Shown: positions 12,606 through 24,990 of the stretch, piece by piece
Position numbering within the stretch: position 1 is the stretch's first letter
Layout: every line of letters starts with the position of its first letter
Assembly (NCBI GenBank): GCA_034440615.1
Contig: JAOTOM010004373.1
Location: 167,001-231,000, forward strand
DNA: 64,000 nucleotides
Reading direction: 5' to 3'
Origin: Ashinkailepas kermadecensis
Taxonomy: Eukaryota > Arthropoda > Thecostraca > Neolepadidae
The notes under the pieces: model-generated
Told to the model about the DNA's origin: nothing
Databases searched by the model: none
The model's input: only the letters and a program-made list of their open reading frames with translations
Program-made: the position numbers and the translations under genes

Positions 12606-15185
12606 TCCAGTGTTTTCACTCGTTCAGTGCTGTCACTCACTCGGGCACTGTACTTTTGATTTTGCAGTTTTGTTAGCATAATGTTACTAAAATGTCACAT
12701 TTACAAATAAGAACACAACCTGTGTATTCATATCAAATTTGGTGTGAATACACAGCCTGTTATTTAAGTGAAATTGGCTTCTGACCTTAAATTGTATTAT
12801 TCCATGGCTGTCCACCTCTTGTCAACATTACCTGACAGCCCAATATGTAAATGACTGTCAGCTCAGACTAGGTTATGTTAAGTAAGGTTTTGCTCAGTTA
12901 TGCTGCTAAGCTATGTTATGCTAACCTTGATTGCATTATTGGGTTATCCTATGTTAAGCTTGATTACATTACTCCCAATTTTTGCCCTTATTTGTGTCCA
13001 GAAGGACCAATATCATTGTGTCAAGAAGGACCAATATCACAATCACTGCCTGATACTTAGGTCAGCTAATCCTGCAGATTTTGAGCAAGGTATGCATTGA
13101 ATATTATGTTTTGAAGCAATACTGGTTTTGAGCAATGGAGGTATGGTATAGAGCCATACACAACTCACTTGATGTGCCATAACCGGTCCAAAAACATTAT
13201 TTACAAGCACTAGAAAATGTCTTTATGGCTTCTTTGATCTTGTGCTGCCAAATTTTCACAGAACCAATAATTGCTCGAACATCACAGAGGAACAAACAAA
13301 CACTGTCTGATGTTATATCATGCTCCAATGTACTTTCAAAGGAGAAAAAGCAGTAATATCAGGCTCACAACCATCACAAAATCAGTTGGTAGGCCAAGCG
13401 GCCACATTGCAGGCACAACCCATGGGATATTATGCCTATATTCCATTTAAGAGAGTGAAGACCGTGTATGCTAGAACCAGTTGCATGCGCAAACAACAGA
13501 TGAATTGTGCATGCACTATGCATGCAAGTTAATGCCCTGAAATTCCCAAATCTACATGGAAACCAGCACACAACAGAAACCTGCTTTGACCCACTATGAA
13601 CAGAGCTTCCTCTTTCTGAATTGCCTTCCATTAAACACTCCAGTATTCAACTGTAGCAACTGCTACTTGTTCACCTTTACTGATTCATCTCATCTACTCC
13701 ATCATAATCAACACATGCAATGTTCACATATCAAAATCATATATTGCCCACTAAATAACCAAATTATTTTGCCATCATCATGGGTTTCAACATCTTCGCA
13801 TGCAGCCCTCCACACCATGAAACATGAATTACATGACACGGCTCCGCTGTGTGCCACAATGCCAGTCCAGGCCAAAATGGGTCCAGTCATGCTGCAAGGA
13901 CACATTTAGTTTATGTGATTGTATGATAACCACCAGCTGATACACAAGAGGGCAATTTTGCCCTCATATGCACAATCTTGTTGGCTAGAAATTGAATTAT
14001 AATGCACTACAATGAAAGTTAGAAAAAATAAATAAAAGGGTTATATATTCTTAACCTGCATGCCCAAAAGCTTCACTTTTAAATAACTTGCACTCTGCGT
14101 CTGTCAATGGTTCGAGTTTGCAACTTTGGGATGTTAGATATCAGGATATGGGGCTGCCCTGCAATGAAGGCCCCATCTCCCCAATTTTGTTAAGGATGAA
14201 TACAGCGGGCAGTTAAAACCATAATGACAAGTATGCTATCGGACTTCAGACACGACATATCTGGGTCGTGTACAATGGAAAGTCTGCAATGCACACTGAA
14301 GCACCTTGATCTTCCATTTAGCATACATCATAAAATGAAACATGTTTACTGATGATATACTGACATTTGCATGTGCTTTGCACCATAGCCAGTCAGCCAT
14401 CGTGTCAAGGGAAGCCTTGTGCATGCTAGTATTTCTTTGATGATCAAAGCAGCATACTTTAAATCAACATAGCAACAAACAGTTAAAGTCACCTTGTAGT
14501 TGGTTTGTTGGTTACATGCGTTTTAAGGCTCATTGAAAAGTCCCCTTGTGTGCACCCTTCAAATTGGGTGCATGTGTATAACTGCATGTTGGAAATGACG
14601 CACATTTCCCAAGTTTTGTCAATCAAAGTGTTCCCCTCTCAATGACCTCTCATGCCATATGCATTCAACTTCACAATATTAACCAAGTTAGTTGTCTGGT
14701 TTTTACAAACATGTTAATTAATCTACATTCAAGTTGTAAAAATGGTCATGCAAGTTACTGTCTGAGGGAGAGTGGCTTTTCTGAATTGTATTTTATTAAT
14801 TTTTCTTTGAAATTGATCGAATAAACTTTTAAGTTTAATAAACGTTCTTTTGAGGTATACACAGGTCGTTACACTATCTGTGTAGAAGCAGTACGCTCCC
14901 GATGCATCCGTTCGCCAACACAGCACCATGAAGAAAGTTGATGATTGGTTGGATGGGTATGATGTCATTCACAATTTAGTCATATTTTATATTTTAGCTT
15001 ACAGGGGTGGATACAAGGGGGCACTGGGGACATGTGCTTCCCCATGGAAGGTGAGCCCCTCCAGGAAGGTTTCAGTGCACCACCCTCAAATTTACCCACC
15101 AGAGGCCCCTCTGAGAAAGCTCCCCTTTGGAAGGAGACACCCAACTGGAAGGCTTTGGTGCACCCCACCTCCTTGAGTTTCAGCC
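12606..15185. other. AT-rich intergenic or intronic DNA with dispersed-repeat fragments
   Basis: No coding exon or RNA gene is recognised. A repeat near 13690-13810 is shared with 49500-49690 in the same orientation: ACACATGCAATGTTCACATA here matches CAGATGCAATGTGGACATAT there, and ACCAAATTATTTTGCCATC matches GCCAAATTATTTCGACGTTG. The small minus-strand open frames at both places give matching peptides (LICEHCMC and LICPHCIC), but the elements look like non-coding repeats. Confidence 0.45.
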
Positions 15186-15300
15186 AGGGTTGATTCTGGA
15201 TTTCCTGTTAGGTTAGGTTATGTTATATTATGTTATAATCTATTTGATATATCATGCTACATTATCTTAGTTTAGGTTAGGTTAGGTTATTTTATTTCTT
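15186..15300. repeat. TTAGGTTA-rich tract
   Basis: GTTAGGTTAGGTTATGTTAT and TTTAGGTTAGGTTAGGTTAT occur 80 bp apart. The five-base TTAGG periodicity matches the arthropod telomere repeat, but the tract is short and interrupted. Similar tracts occur inside the MITE copies at 17.9, 21.9, 22.0 and 29.6-29.9 kb. Confidence 0.7.
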
Positions 15301-15779
15301 CTATGATTTATCTATTACTATGTAATTTTTTTTTAATTCTTCATTGATTGAGCAGTAAAGGCAAACAAGACAAACCACACACAGCCATGTGTATCAATGC
15401 AAGTTTAGCTTCACTGTATACTGATTGCATTCCAGCATCTCACATAATTATTCAGCTTTCTTTTGAGGACAGCTACTCAAGCTTATAATTTTCCCGAGAA
15501 CATGGTGTCATTCCCAGTGAGGTTGTTTGCTGAAATTATTTCAAGATCTGCCAGTATTTGTTTGTTTTTTAGATATTCTACGGCCAGAAGAATCATGTCC
15601 TTCTCAAAACATCAAAGCTTTATAAGCCACAGTCCAAGCGCTGTGCTGGTCAGTCCGACACCATTGTGGTACAAATGGATGAGCCACAGCCTGTACGATC
15701 CCATTAAAGTATGTAAATGTTTACAGGGTTAACTCATAAAAGACTTAATATCATAGCACATTTCCTCCATATCATGCAT

Positions 15780-15895
15780 ATGACATCAATTTCATTTGCA
15801 GAGAAAATGAATGGTTGTATTATCTTAACCAAATGAATATATTTTTATTTCCAAAGTATCAAATTTTACCTTGATCTCCAAATTTCAGAATCTCA
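15780..15895. repeat. MITE end fragment (CCTAA-MITE family)
   Basis: Contains TTGCAGAGAAAATGAATGGT followed by an ATC(T)TTA-A block and AAATTTTACCTTGATCTCCA. The same words recur at 18430-18560, and inverted at 17735-17840, 21670-21750 and around the gypsy insertion site. It is a diverged non-coding member of the family described at 21640-22320. Confidence 0.55.
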
Positions 15896-16484
15896 GAATC
15901 CAATCCAATCTCAGAATTTGAACCTCCCACCACTGGTAAAAAAAAAACAGCATCCTGCCTACCAGCATTCTCCCAACTGCCCTAAACATCAATGCAGAGA
16001 AGATTGGAATGTGCAATGTAGAGCATACAGATTAGAGAGATCTTGGAATCACAGCACTCCAATTATATCACCTAGCTCATCTCTGACAAAATGGTAGATG
16101 TACCAAATGGAATCCTATCAATAAACAACTTTCACAGGGTGCAGTGTCAGCAAACACAGGAGTCTGGAGCATAAAGTATATATGAGCATGAGGCCATATA
16201 CATGGTTACTTCACCTGGTAGGTACTGCCAGTAGGTCTGGTGATTACATGCCACCAGTTAGGTTAGGTATGATACAATACTTTGTCACCAACTAAAAGGT
16301 AAGTGTTTCCAAAGGGAATGAATGGTCACATCATCTTCATCTTATTTAGCAATGTTTTCCTGCAATATTCTTCTGATATCAGGCATAAAGCCATATCAGG
16401 CATAAAGTACTGATTTGCTGAAGAAAAGAGTGGATAATTTCCTGAAAACAATAACATTTACCATTAATGACTGTGTGTGTGATC

Positions 16485-16625
16485 AGGATCCAGAACCACC
16501 CCAAGATTCAAACCCCCACCACCAGTACAGAAAGTGGATGCCTTAACCAACTGTGCCAATCGTCCAGATGACATCCACTGAAATATACAATGTAGAGCAT
16601 TCCAACTGGAGAGATCTTTATTGCT
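16485..16625 (-). repeat. tRNA-like SINE fragment
   Basis: On the minus strand TTGGCACAGTTGGTTAAGGC (A box) and GGGTTTGAATCTTGG (B box) have tRNA-like spacing. The flanking words ACAATGTAGAGCATTCC and GGAGAGATCTTTAT are echoed at 16010-16060 (GCAATGTAGAGCATACAG, AGAGAGATCTTGG), so this belongs to a dispersed family. It is not a complete tRNA. Confidence 0.5.
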
Positions 16626-19514
16626 TTGCCAGTCTCTGATGAAATGGGGTATGGTTGCTATGCACCACCTAACATAAGGTGGTTTTACAGTGGCAATTTG
16701 CTCTCCCATCTAGTTGCTCTATATCCTTCCAAACAATGTTTGGCTTCAACTAAAACATTCCAGATATGCACTAAACAATCATAGCATACAGCATTTAATA
16801 TTAAGAAAAATTGGTCTCAATCAGTTTTTGCACCTTTTCATTTACAACAATGATTGTTTGGTGGTCGAAAGAAAACAGTGTTGAATGGGGTGTCTTTAGT
16901 ATAATCTTAATATCCCATTTTATATTCCAAAACCTATACCACAATATGAGAATCAGTCATTATACAAGCATCCTACTAGTGAGATGTGTTGTGCATAATC
17001 ATCACTTGTGGGGTGTGAGCATTTTTGGAGTATCAGGTATGGATGTATAAACTTCGCTGGTATCAATTGAAGTAACTTTTGTTGTTATTTTATTTACTGT
17101 TGCTCAGAAAATTTACTTATTACCATAGCCTTAGCTAATTAACCATAGTGCCAATTTGGCAGTCATACGTTGGCTGCCAGATACTGCAAAGCTGAGTGCA
17201 ATCTCAACAAGATTCTGACAGAGTATTGTTATTTGCTAATGATTGTAAGTTTAATTCTACTTATTTCAGCAGCATCAATAGCAAAATCTATGTTGTTATT
17301 GAAATGGCTGTGCAAATTTTAATCAGTGATTTATGTAGATCACTATAGGCAGTTTTACAGCAGCCATTTGCTCCCATGTCTGGTCGCTTTTGATCCTTCC
17401 AAGTCATTACTGGCTTCAACTAGAACATTCCAGACATGAACTAAAAAAGCACATCAGAGAACATTTACTATTAATAAGAATTGATTTCAACAATTGTATC
17501 AGCTTTTTCATTGACAAAAGTTGTTGCTTGGTGGTGGGAATAAAAAGATTTTAGATGGATTTTTTTTCAGTGTAATTTTCCTTAAACCATTTTATATTCT
17601 GAAACACATATCCCACCAAACGGCAGGTTACAAATCAGTCAGTGCACAAGCATCATACTCTTGAGGTGTGTTGTGAATATTTATTAGTTGTGCTGTGTTA
17701 GCATGTCAGGAGTATCAGGTATGGATTTATAAATGGTAAATTTGGAGATCAAGGTAAATTTGGATTTTTTGGAAATTTTTACTGTAATAGTATGCTTTCT
17801 GGCATGATGAAGACAATGCGGTCATTTTCACAGCAAATGATTACTTTTAAGTCAATGATGGTGGATACAATTGATGATGTCATATGCACAAGTAACCTTA
17901 ACCTAACCTAACTTAGACTAAGGTAATGCAGCATAATATAGAAAATGTATCACAGCATAATATAATCTACCCTAAGCTAACATAACCAGAAAACCAGAAT
18001 CCTCTGAAGCAAATTTTTTGGCCATGATGTCATCAAATATATGCAACATTGTATAGGCAACTTTAGTAACAATGCCTACTAAACTTCCAGAAGTTTAGGA
18101 AATATTCTTACTAAACACACTTCCCCTCTTAGTAAATATACATGCTAAACCTTTGAGGATCTGTTGGACAGCACTGCCCTTAACGATTACAGCATCTCAA
18201 GTAATTTCCTGCCTTGGTCGCATTATGGATGTGTTGGTTTGGAGTATGAATTCTCGGAAATAAAGGTCTAATTAAAGCAGAAACATAAGCTTTTCGATGT
18301 CAAAGAGTATTAACTTGAGTACATGAAGTGTTGAACTTCTTCTTTATCACGTCTATGACACACTAGGTACGGATAATTATAAGCGATGTGCTATATTTGT
18401 AGAGGGAAGATTTTGATCATGTATTTCTTTGCCAACTGAAAAGTAATCATTTGCAGAGAAAATGAATGGTCGCATCGTCATTTTTACGTTAAAATACCAT
18501 GTGTTCAAAATAAAAATTCCAAAGAATCAAAATTTACCTTCATCTCCAATTATACCTTATAAACTTGGTTGACATTGATTAAGTATACTTGTGTTATCAT
18601 GTTCTCTACCATTGCTCAGGAAGCTGGTTTATAACCTGATCCTTCGCTAAATTAACCATAGTGCCAATTTGTCATCTGGCAGTCATTCGTTGGTTGCCAG
18701 ATACAGTAGAGCTGAGTGCAATATCCACGTAAAGCAGAAAGAGTATTGCAATTTGCTGATGTTCGTGAGTTTAATTCTACTTATTTCCGCAGTGTCGATA
18801 GCGAAACCTATTTCGTTATTAAAACTGATGTGAGAATTAGATTTGGTGGTCACTTTTAATTTATGCAGATCGTGTCAGGTCTTCTCCTTCTATCTTGTTC
18901 CTGAAACCATGTGACCTAAGAGCAAAAAGACGCTGTAAAACAGCCTCCTATCACGTCTCCTTGTTCTATCTTGTTCCTGAGCCCATATCACCTTGGAGCA
19001 AAAGGCTGTTGTAAAACCACCTGTAGATGACAAATGTACAGGACAAGGTCATGCTTCCAACCTTTGTTCTACCAAAGTCCCCTGAAACTGACAGTTAGCT
19101 GAACTCCAGACAAAAGAACTGATGAATCTGCCTCAAACCCATTGACAATTAGGTACCTCCCTAGTGGTTGTATGCACCTACCTCCTCCTGGAGCTATTCT
19201 CTTGCCTAAATGCAGTATGATATTGATATGACAGCAATATCATGCATAACCAGGGTTGAGAAAGTGGACGGTTCCTGGATTTGACATCCCAATCCAGAAC
19301 ACTATCCTGTCCAGATAAATACATATCTCATTTTTCTCATCCTAAGGTTGATACGCTCTGTTTGACAATTAACTGTTCTGTGGTAAAATATTACGATTTA
19401 ACCGTATAGGTATTTTCGTGTCACAAGAAAAATATAATTTGAGAGACAAAAGCAATCGATGTATTAATGTGTTGCACAGGAGACACAAATATTTATAAGA
19501 TTGACTCGACTTAC
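16626..19514. other. Probable intron 1 of the PKA gene (minus strand), filled with repeat fragments
   Basis: No second PKA exon could be found by reading the minus strand. The stretch contains MITE fragments at 17735-17930 (AAATTTGGAGATCAAGGTAA onward, ending in a CCTAACCTAACT tract) and 18430-18560. A duplicated block with TTGGCAGTCATACGTTGGCT and GCCAGATACTGCAAAGCTGA at about 17155-17210 recurs diverged at about 18670-18730. Intron 1 therefore extends beyond what I can resolve. Confidence 0.4.
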
Positions 19515-19667
19515 CCGTTCAAGTTTCTGGAAATATTCTCTCAGGTAACTGATTGGGTTGTCTGGGCGATTGACGCACAGCTGCACTATGCAGTCCTTAA
19601 GTATTTGCTGCACATTATGACTTTGCACGTAGCCTTCACACTCGCGGAGACTCTGTTCTTCATCCAT
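19515..19667 (-). CDS. Pka-R1: cAMP-dependent protein kinase type I regulatory subunit, first coding exon
   Basis: This exon encodes the N-terminal docking/dimerisation domain of the type I regulatory subunit of PKA. That protein inhibits the catalytic subunit until cAMP binds and docks to A-kinase anchoring proteins. The start is ATG at 19667 ([15 protein letters not shown]). The segment [40 protein letters not shown] matches the RI family closely. The two cysteines that form the interchain disulfides in RI (C10 and C31 here) keep their 21-residue spacing, which separates it from type II. After codon 51 the frame meets GTAAGT (GT at 19513-19514), a near-perfect splice donor, so the exon ends in phase 0. 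The cAMP-binding domains must lie in exons at lower coordinates or outside the window; I could not locate them. The flavin-reductase gene lies on the opposite strand in divergent orientation. Confidence 0.9.
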
Positions 19668-21054
19668 ATTTAATTAGCTTCCGCAAAGTTGTTCTGAGTT
19701 AGACCCACGACACAGCACAAACACAGATCACAAATCCTCGGTGACCCACCTCAATACACCAATACTAAATTCCACACAAACAAAACAATACGGCTGCCAG
19801 ACATGCTTTGGTGAAAGCTGCCTGATCCGTGCTAGTAAACCCAAGAGTTTCATCATGCGACTCAGAAACTCCGCAAGTATCCTGAGATTTTTCAAAGAAA
19901 TCCTCTAAAAAGCTTTGGAGAGTAGAAAGCTGGGGCCGTACCTAGGTAGGAATGCTGAACAGCGCGAACGTTGTGAACTCAATTTTTTTTTACTATTTAT
20001 TAACGGCTCTCTAAGCTTGCTTGCTCATGATGATCAACTCGTGCACTATGGGCCTAACGCCATCATTCATGTGAAATTTGTGGAGAAAGCTGTGTGAAAA
20101 TCGTCAGATGATACACCTGAGCATTTCGTAGAAAAAATCATTTTACATCAAAGTTTTTTTATATTTAAGAACTTTTTTTGATGCTAGACCGTGAAGATAT
20201 TTTTGTCTTACCACCAATGTTATATTATAGACTGGTTCACACTTAGCCATTTCCAATTTAGGAATTCCCGAATTTCCGTGTTTTTGATTTGTGCCGCACT
20301 TGCGCCGATTACTTCCCCTCGGCAATACTCGCATTCCTCTGCAATGTACCCCTCAGAACTCCTTTTTACATCTCTTGGAAAGCTAAAAACGAAATGCCGG
20401 GCTTGTTCATAAAAGATGAACTGCACGTAGCCACAGAGCAGAATTTCATTCTTCCTGAGCAGCTGAAAATATGCAATATGTACGCATAATGTGTAATAAA
20501 ATGACGTCACAAAAACTATTGCCTTTTGATGCACTTGTCCAAGGCCTATCTAGCCTCGGCACTAGTCATTGATCCCGACTGCTTCGTAGCAGAATTATTT
20601 TAACTAGATCGTGGCTGATGTTATAGTGAGGTGGTTAATTGTAATGCCTGTGGTGCATTAACCATTTCAATGAGTTTGAAGTGACCAAAATAATTAAGTG
20701 GTAAAACGAAGGCACCTAGGTACTTACCAGTAGAAATTTGATGGTATTTATCTGAGAATGGCATTGGTCTTAAGCAAATCAATCATTGCAATGTGTTTCA
20801 AGAGGTCTGGATGCATGCTTGTACCATGTCTGAATGGTGAGAAACTGGTCTGCAAAAGTTGTCCTTGGATTTAGTTACCATTAGAATTCATAATGTTATT
20901 ATGTGTTCAAACTAAATAAGAGCCACATGGACCCATCTCGGTATTGGTTGTAAAGGGAAAATACTGCCTATAAGCCTGGACAATAGATGCTCAGCACACC
21001 AGTGAATGCCACATCCTAAATTCCAATGAAACTACCAACCAGCATTGTAAATGT
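19668..21054. other. Putative 5' region of the PKA gene and intergenic DNA
   Basis: Immediately upstream of the PKA start codon should be its 5' UTR and, further right, a promoter or upstream non-coding exon; I see no clear TATA box. A minus-strand frame at 20220-20534 (104 codons, containing EYCRGEVIGASAAQIKNTEI) reads like protein but belongs to no family I recognise and has no clear splice context. Left as unassigned. Confidence 0.35.
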
Positions 21055-21639
21055 ACTAATATCGTACGGAGAAAACGAATGATTGCATCTTCCGAATCAC
21101 GTTAATAAACATAATATTCCAGGACAAAAATCAGAACATTCCAAAAACACCCTTTAAGACAGAAATACCCTAATATCCAGCTAGCCCTATTCATATAACA
21201 TGTAGCAAATGCATAGATCTAGGTAGCAGCCCATCAGTAATTTTCAGCTCCACCATGCCTGCTTAAAGTGGTCTGCACAGTGTACAATAACTAGCATAAA
21301 TGTCAACCCATCCACCACTAATTAGGACTCAAAAACAAGATCCTCCAACACAGTGGTATTATTTCAGTTTAAGGTAAGCACAAGACAAGGTAAATAAATG
21401 TCAACTCCATGAAGCATACAAAGAGGTTATGTTAGGCTCTCTCTCTCTCTAGGCTCATAGGCTAGGTTTTTTTATTTCAACACATTGAGCATTTTTATTC
21501 AAAGACGATTCTGGTTATTTTATGTTAGGTTTTTTATTTGAAACTTTGAGAGAAAAACAATGTTTTGTAAATTTTCCATTTTCAAGGACAGAATTTGTTT
21601 TATTCCATGGAAGGTTATGCTAAGTGGTAAATTTTTTAT

Positions 21640-22320
21640 AAAGGTGTTTTGGGAATTTTTGGAATATTTTTCAGAATATGATGTTTATGAACATGACTAA
21701 GAAGATGCGACCACTCATTTTTGGTGGTGTTGCTTACTTCTCAATTTGGATGATGTCAGATTGGTATGGTGTAATGATGTCATAGGTATGGTGCTGAGGC
21801 TTTGGCTGGTTAATGCTACAAATGGTTCACATACCTTAATGAGATGGTCAAAGTAGCTTAACCTAACCTAACCTAACCCAACCTAGCCTAACCTAACATA
21901 ACCTAATCTAATCTAGCCTAACCTAACCTGCTTACCTCTTGGTTTATCATAGCAATAATTTATATAATGTGCCATGAGGTTAGGTTGACTGGCTAATGCT
22001 ACAAATGGTTCACATACCTTAATGAGATGGTCGAAGTAGCCTAACCTAACCTAACCTAACCCAACCTAACATAACCCACTTGCCTCTCAGTTTATCATAG
22101 CTATAATTTATGTAATGCACCATGAGGTTAGGATAGGTAAGCCTCGGTACCATACCTATGACGTCATCACACCGCACCAATGTGACGTCATTGTACAAAT
22201 TGAAAAGTAAGCATCAGCACCAAAAATGAGTGGTTCCATCTTCTTAGTCACATTAATAAACATCATACTCTCAAAACAATTTTTTTTTTTAAACACAAAA
22301 AAAAACACCTTTTATCCAAA
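21640..22320. mobile_element. Foldback MITE with CCTAA-rich core
   Basis: The left arm (about 21640-21800) and right arm (about 22135-22320) are inverted copies. GTGACTAAGAAGATGGAACC in the reverse complement of the right arm matches ATGACTAAGAAGATGCGACC in the left, followed by ACTCATTTTTGG in both. Between them a block of about 183 bp is tandemly duplicated: TAATGCTACAAATGGTTCAC at 21811 and 21994, each followed by a (CCTAA)n-like run. There is no coding capacity. The related copy hit by the gypsy element has an 8 bp target duplication, which suggests a hAT-type non-autonomous element. Confidence 0.7.
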
Positions 22321-22544
22321 AAATTAGCTGCTAAGTTAGGTTACATTTTGTTAGATATTTCTCTGTATTTTGAATGCTACTTTTTATGCTATGCTACCCA
22401 ACTCTAAGCCTGCAGAGGCTGAGCTGGGTTAAATTTTGTATTTAAAAAATTGCATTTGCAGAGGAAATCAGTGGTCAAATCATGTTAAGCATTCCATGAA
22501 ATGAGAAATTACCTTCAATTGCAAATTTACAACAACAAAAGATA

Positions 22545-22705
22545 CCCTTTTTGAATATATTCAATGAGGAACCCTACAACATAGCAGGCAGCCTATTCAG
22601 TTGATCAACCACCCTTTGACCAAAGACCTGTTTGTGCTTGATGTCCTACACCTTGACTTGATCAACCTGAATTGATGACCCCTATGATTTCTTACTGTTC
22701 CTTTG
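22545..22705 (-). mobile_element. LINE 3' end fragment, copy A (CR1/Jockey-like)
   Basis: Minus-strand translation across frameshifts gives RGHQFRLIKSRCRT, then FGQRVVDQLNRLPA. This matches the conserved C-terminal pattern of non-LTR reverse transcriptase ORF2 (RGH..KL....RT......FS.R....WN.LP..V). It is a truncated relic of the same family as 23490-23751. Confidence 0.65.
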
Positions 22706-23489
22706 AATCGTTTTTTTCTGAATAATGATTCCTCTTGGTTTCATGTTATGATGGCCTGAATGAGCTGATGTTCCTAGTAATCTAGTGGTTTTCTGAATCA
22801 TTAATGGTTTCCTAATGGTCCTAGCATTTTATGCTGGTTCAGGTGAGTCATTATGATTGTTAGCACTTAAAAATCAGCTACTGATATGTATTAATTCACA
22901 CAACATGCTATTTCAGGATATTTTGCTGATCTGAGTTATATTCAATGCCATAATGCCACAAAATACAAGCACAACATAGGACAAAGCACAAATGCATGAA
23001 CACAAAGGAGTTGTGAGTTGTGGCCAGTCTATAGATCATCATTATCTTTATGAGATCTCATCTGATTTGCACTATTTGCACCCTTTGCACTCCAGGCATA
23101 ATAGGTCATAAAGTCATAAAGTGATCAGACTTAATCAGAGCCACAAGGGCCCATCCAGGTGGTTAAGTTTGTAAAGGGAAGATACCATAACCATAGCAAA
23201 AATACCCTCTTCACCCCAACCAACACCACATCCCCCAATTCCAAAGAATACATCTACTAAATCCCCCCACACTCATCGATGTCCATCCATCTTCATGCAT
23301 GGACATTGCATGAAAATGACCTATCCAGGCACATTCATTCAATCTTGTGTAACACATGTGACTTGGGTGCCCACTAATAACTTCCAGACTCCACCCACAC
23401 CCACTCAATGTACAGTGTGCACCCACTGATCATCCCATATCACTACTTAAATATCATCCCATCCACCACTACCTAGAACTCAAACAAGA

Positions 23490-23751
23490 TTTTGCAGCCT
23501 AAAAAAGTTGTCTACCATATTTTGTAATACATTCGATGAGAGGCTCCCTGCAACATCAGCAGGCAGACTATTCCACTGATGAACAATTCTTTGACTGAAG
23601 ACCTGTTGTCACTTAACCGTCCTACACATTGATTTGTCTAACCTGAATTGATGACTCCTATGTAATAGTCTAAATAGAAAGGCATCATTCAGATTGACCT
23701 GGTATAGCCCTTTAATAATTTGATTCATTTCAATCATATCACCCCTTAATC
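23490..23751 (-). mobile_element. LINE 3' fragment, copy B (interrupted; continues at 29939-30045)
   Basis: The minus strand reads LRGDMIEMNQIIKGLYQVN, then RSHQFRLDKSMCRT, one stop, then FSQRIVHQWNSLPADVAGS. This is the typical C-terminus of CR1/Jockey-like LINE ORF2. The upstream part of the same ORF ([17 protein letters not shown] ... YSLKYRRLR) is at 29939-30045. The split lies between RRLR and GDMI and is caused by the MITE plus gypsy insertion, with CCTTAATC duplicated on each side. Confidence 0.75.
23744..23751. repeat. 8 bp target-site duplication (left) of the MITE
   Basis: CCTTAATC here is repeated at 29931-29938. Removing everything between the two copies restores a continuous LINE reading frame, which is strong support for a true target-site duplication. 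Confidence 0.8.
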
Positions 23752-23836
23752 CCAGTAAATTTGTGCTTTAAGTTATGAATTTTTGGAATTTATTATTTAA
23801 ATGCAATGTTCATCGATGTGACTAAGATGATGGGAC

Positions 23837-24039
23837 TGTTACGATGTTCTTTGGTGCGGAGTGTGTATACGATTCGTGTGCTGAGGTACCACGACACAAA
23901 CGCTGCAGCTCTCGCCGGGTGACTCTATTGGAGACTGAGCGTGACCGGGCAGTGGGCCGGTCCTGCCGGCCGGTCATGCGAGCGTAGCCGCCGTGCTTTA
24001 GAGGTGTCAGATTGAACACCAAAAGTCCAACACAGAACA
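23837..24039 (-). repeat. 3' LTR of the gypsy element
   Basis: 203 bp, bounded by TGTTACG on the plus strand and a terminal ACA next to the polypurine tract. It is nearly identical to 29281-29480. Differences are an extra G in GGTGCGGAGTG, T for G in CGGTCATGCG and in GCCGTGC, and two extra bases near the end (CACAGAACA against CACAACA). Confidence 0.92.
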
Positions 24040-24054
24040 CCTCCCCCCCCCCAA
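24040..24054 (-). promoter_or_regulatory. Polypurine tract
   Basis: On the minus strand a run of ten or so G followed by AGG directly precedes the 3' LTR (TGTTCTGTG). Position and composition match the plus-strand primer of LTR retrotransposons. Confidence 0.75.
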
Positions 24055-24518
24055 GACAACATTCCACCTCCTCCCAAGACACATGAACATTGGCGAGCAA
24101 GGGACATGTTTCTGACAAATTTACTAAGTCGCACGTCGCACGCCTGACCAAGAACCTAGAGAAAAAGAATGAAAGCAAAATAAAAGCTATCTTTGGTGCC
24201 AGAAATTATATCCGACGAAACATAAAATGAATCGAAGCCTCGTCGGCATCGACGGGAACCACTGTGAGCGAGGCAATGAAGTCATGTCCTGCAGAAAACA
24301 ATCAGCTCACACTGAACAATTATACGCTAACGTACTAGCTGACAACATTATCGCGCTGCGACGCAGTAGCTTTGAACATCGCGGATAGGTGATACACTGA
24401 GTCACAAGAAAATATGCAAAGAATGTATATCATCCACTCGAATGGCACTTCATGCGATATGAAATCGCCGCGTCTCTGCCGACCAGTTCACAGTCGGATC
24501 GGTTATGAACAGACTGGT

Positions 24519-24990
24519 TCAGACTTCCGGCATCATGTGGTAGGTTTTCGTTCCCCAGCTGACGGAGAGCTGTTTGGTCTGCTGCCGCCGTCGGGTGCTG
24601 CGCCGCAGCTCTGGTGCTCCCTCTGTCCGGGTCGGTGCCACGGGCACGCCAGCTGCCGACTGTGCTGATGAACCAGATGTAGCGGGCGTCTCACGGGGCA
24701 GTGCAGGTGGTGCTACTCGCGGCTGTAGTACAGGCTCGGACGCTTGCCGCGTACGTGGGCTCGGCTGATGGTGCTGAAGGGGCCGCCGTTTCGGCGATGA
24801 AGGCACGCTGAGGCCGCAGGAACCGTCGGTTCCGCCAGAGGAGGAGACCACTCGGGAGTTTGACCATGTAGTCGCGCCTCTCCCCGACAGCAGTGATGGT
24901 GCCGGTGCGGTCCCACACACCGGTCTTGCTGTCCTGGATCAGGACGTGCTGGCCGACGCGCAAAGGTGGATGTGGCCGCGCTGTCGCGTT
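24519..24990 (-). pseudogene. Detached C-terminal tail of gypsy Pol
   Basis: Beyond the TAA at 24991-24993 the pol frame continues open (RVGQHVLIQDSKTGVWDRTG, then YMVKLPSG.LLWRNRRFLRP). This is the small chromodomain-like/SH3-like tail that follows integrase in many gypsy elements. Near 24760-24790 it loses frame. The expected low-complexity ending (RRSTRRRQQTKQL, a common gypsy Pol C-terminus) is found in another frame, ending at 24519. So one nonsense change and one indel separate this tail from the integrase. Confidence 0.7.

Noticed and set aside
21855..22080. Interstitial telomere or chromosome-end scar
   Set aside because: The CCTAA tracts are short and occur at equivalent positions inside MITE copies, so they are better explained as part of that element.
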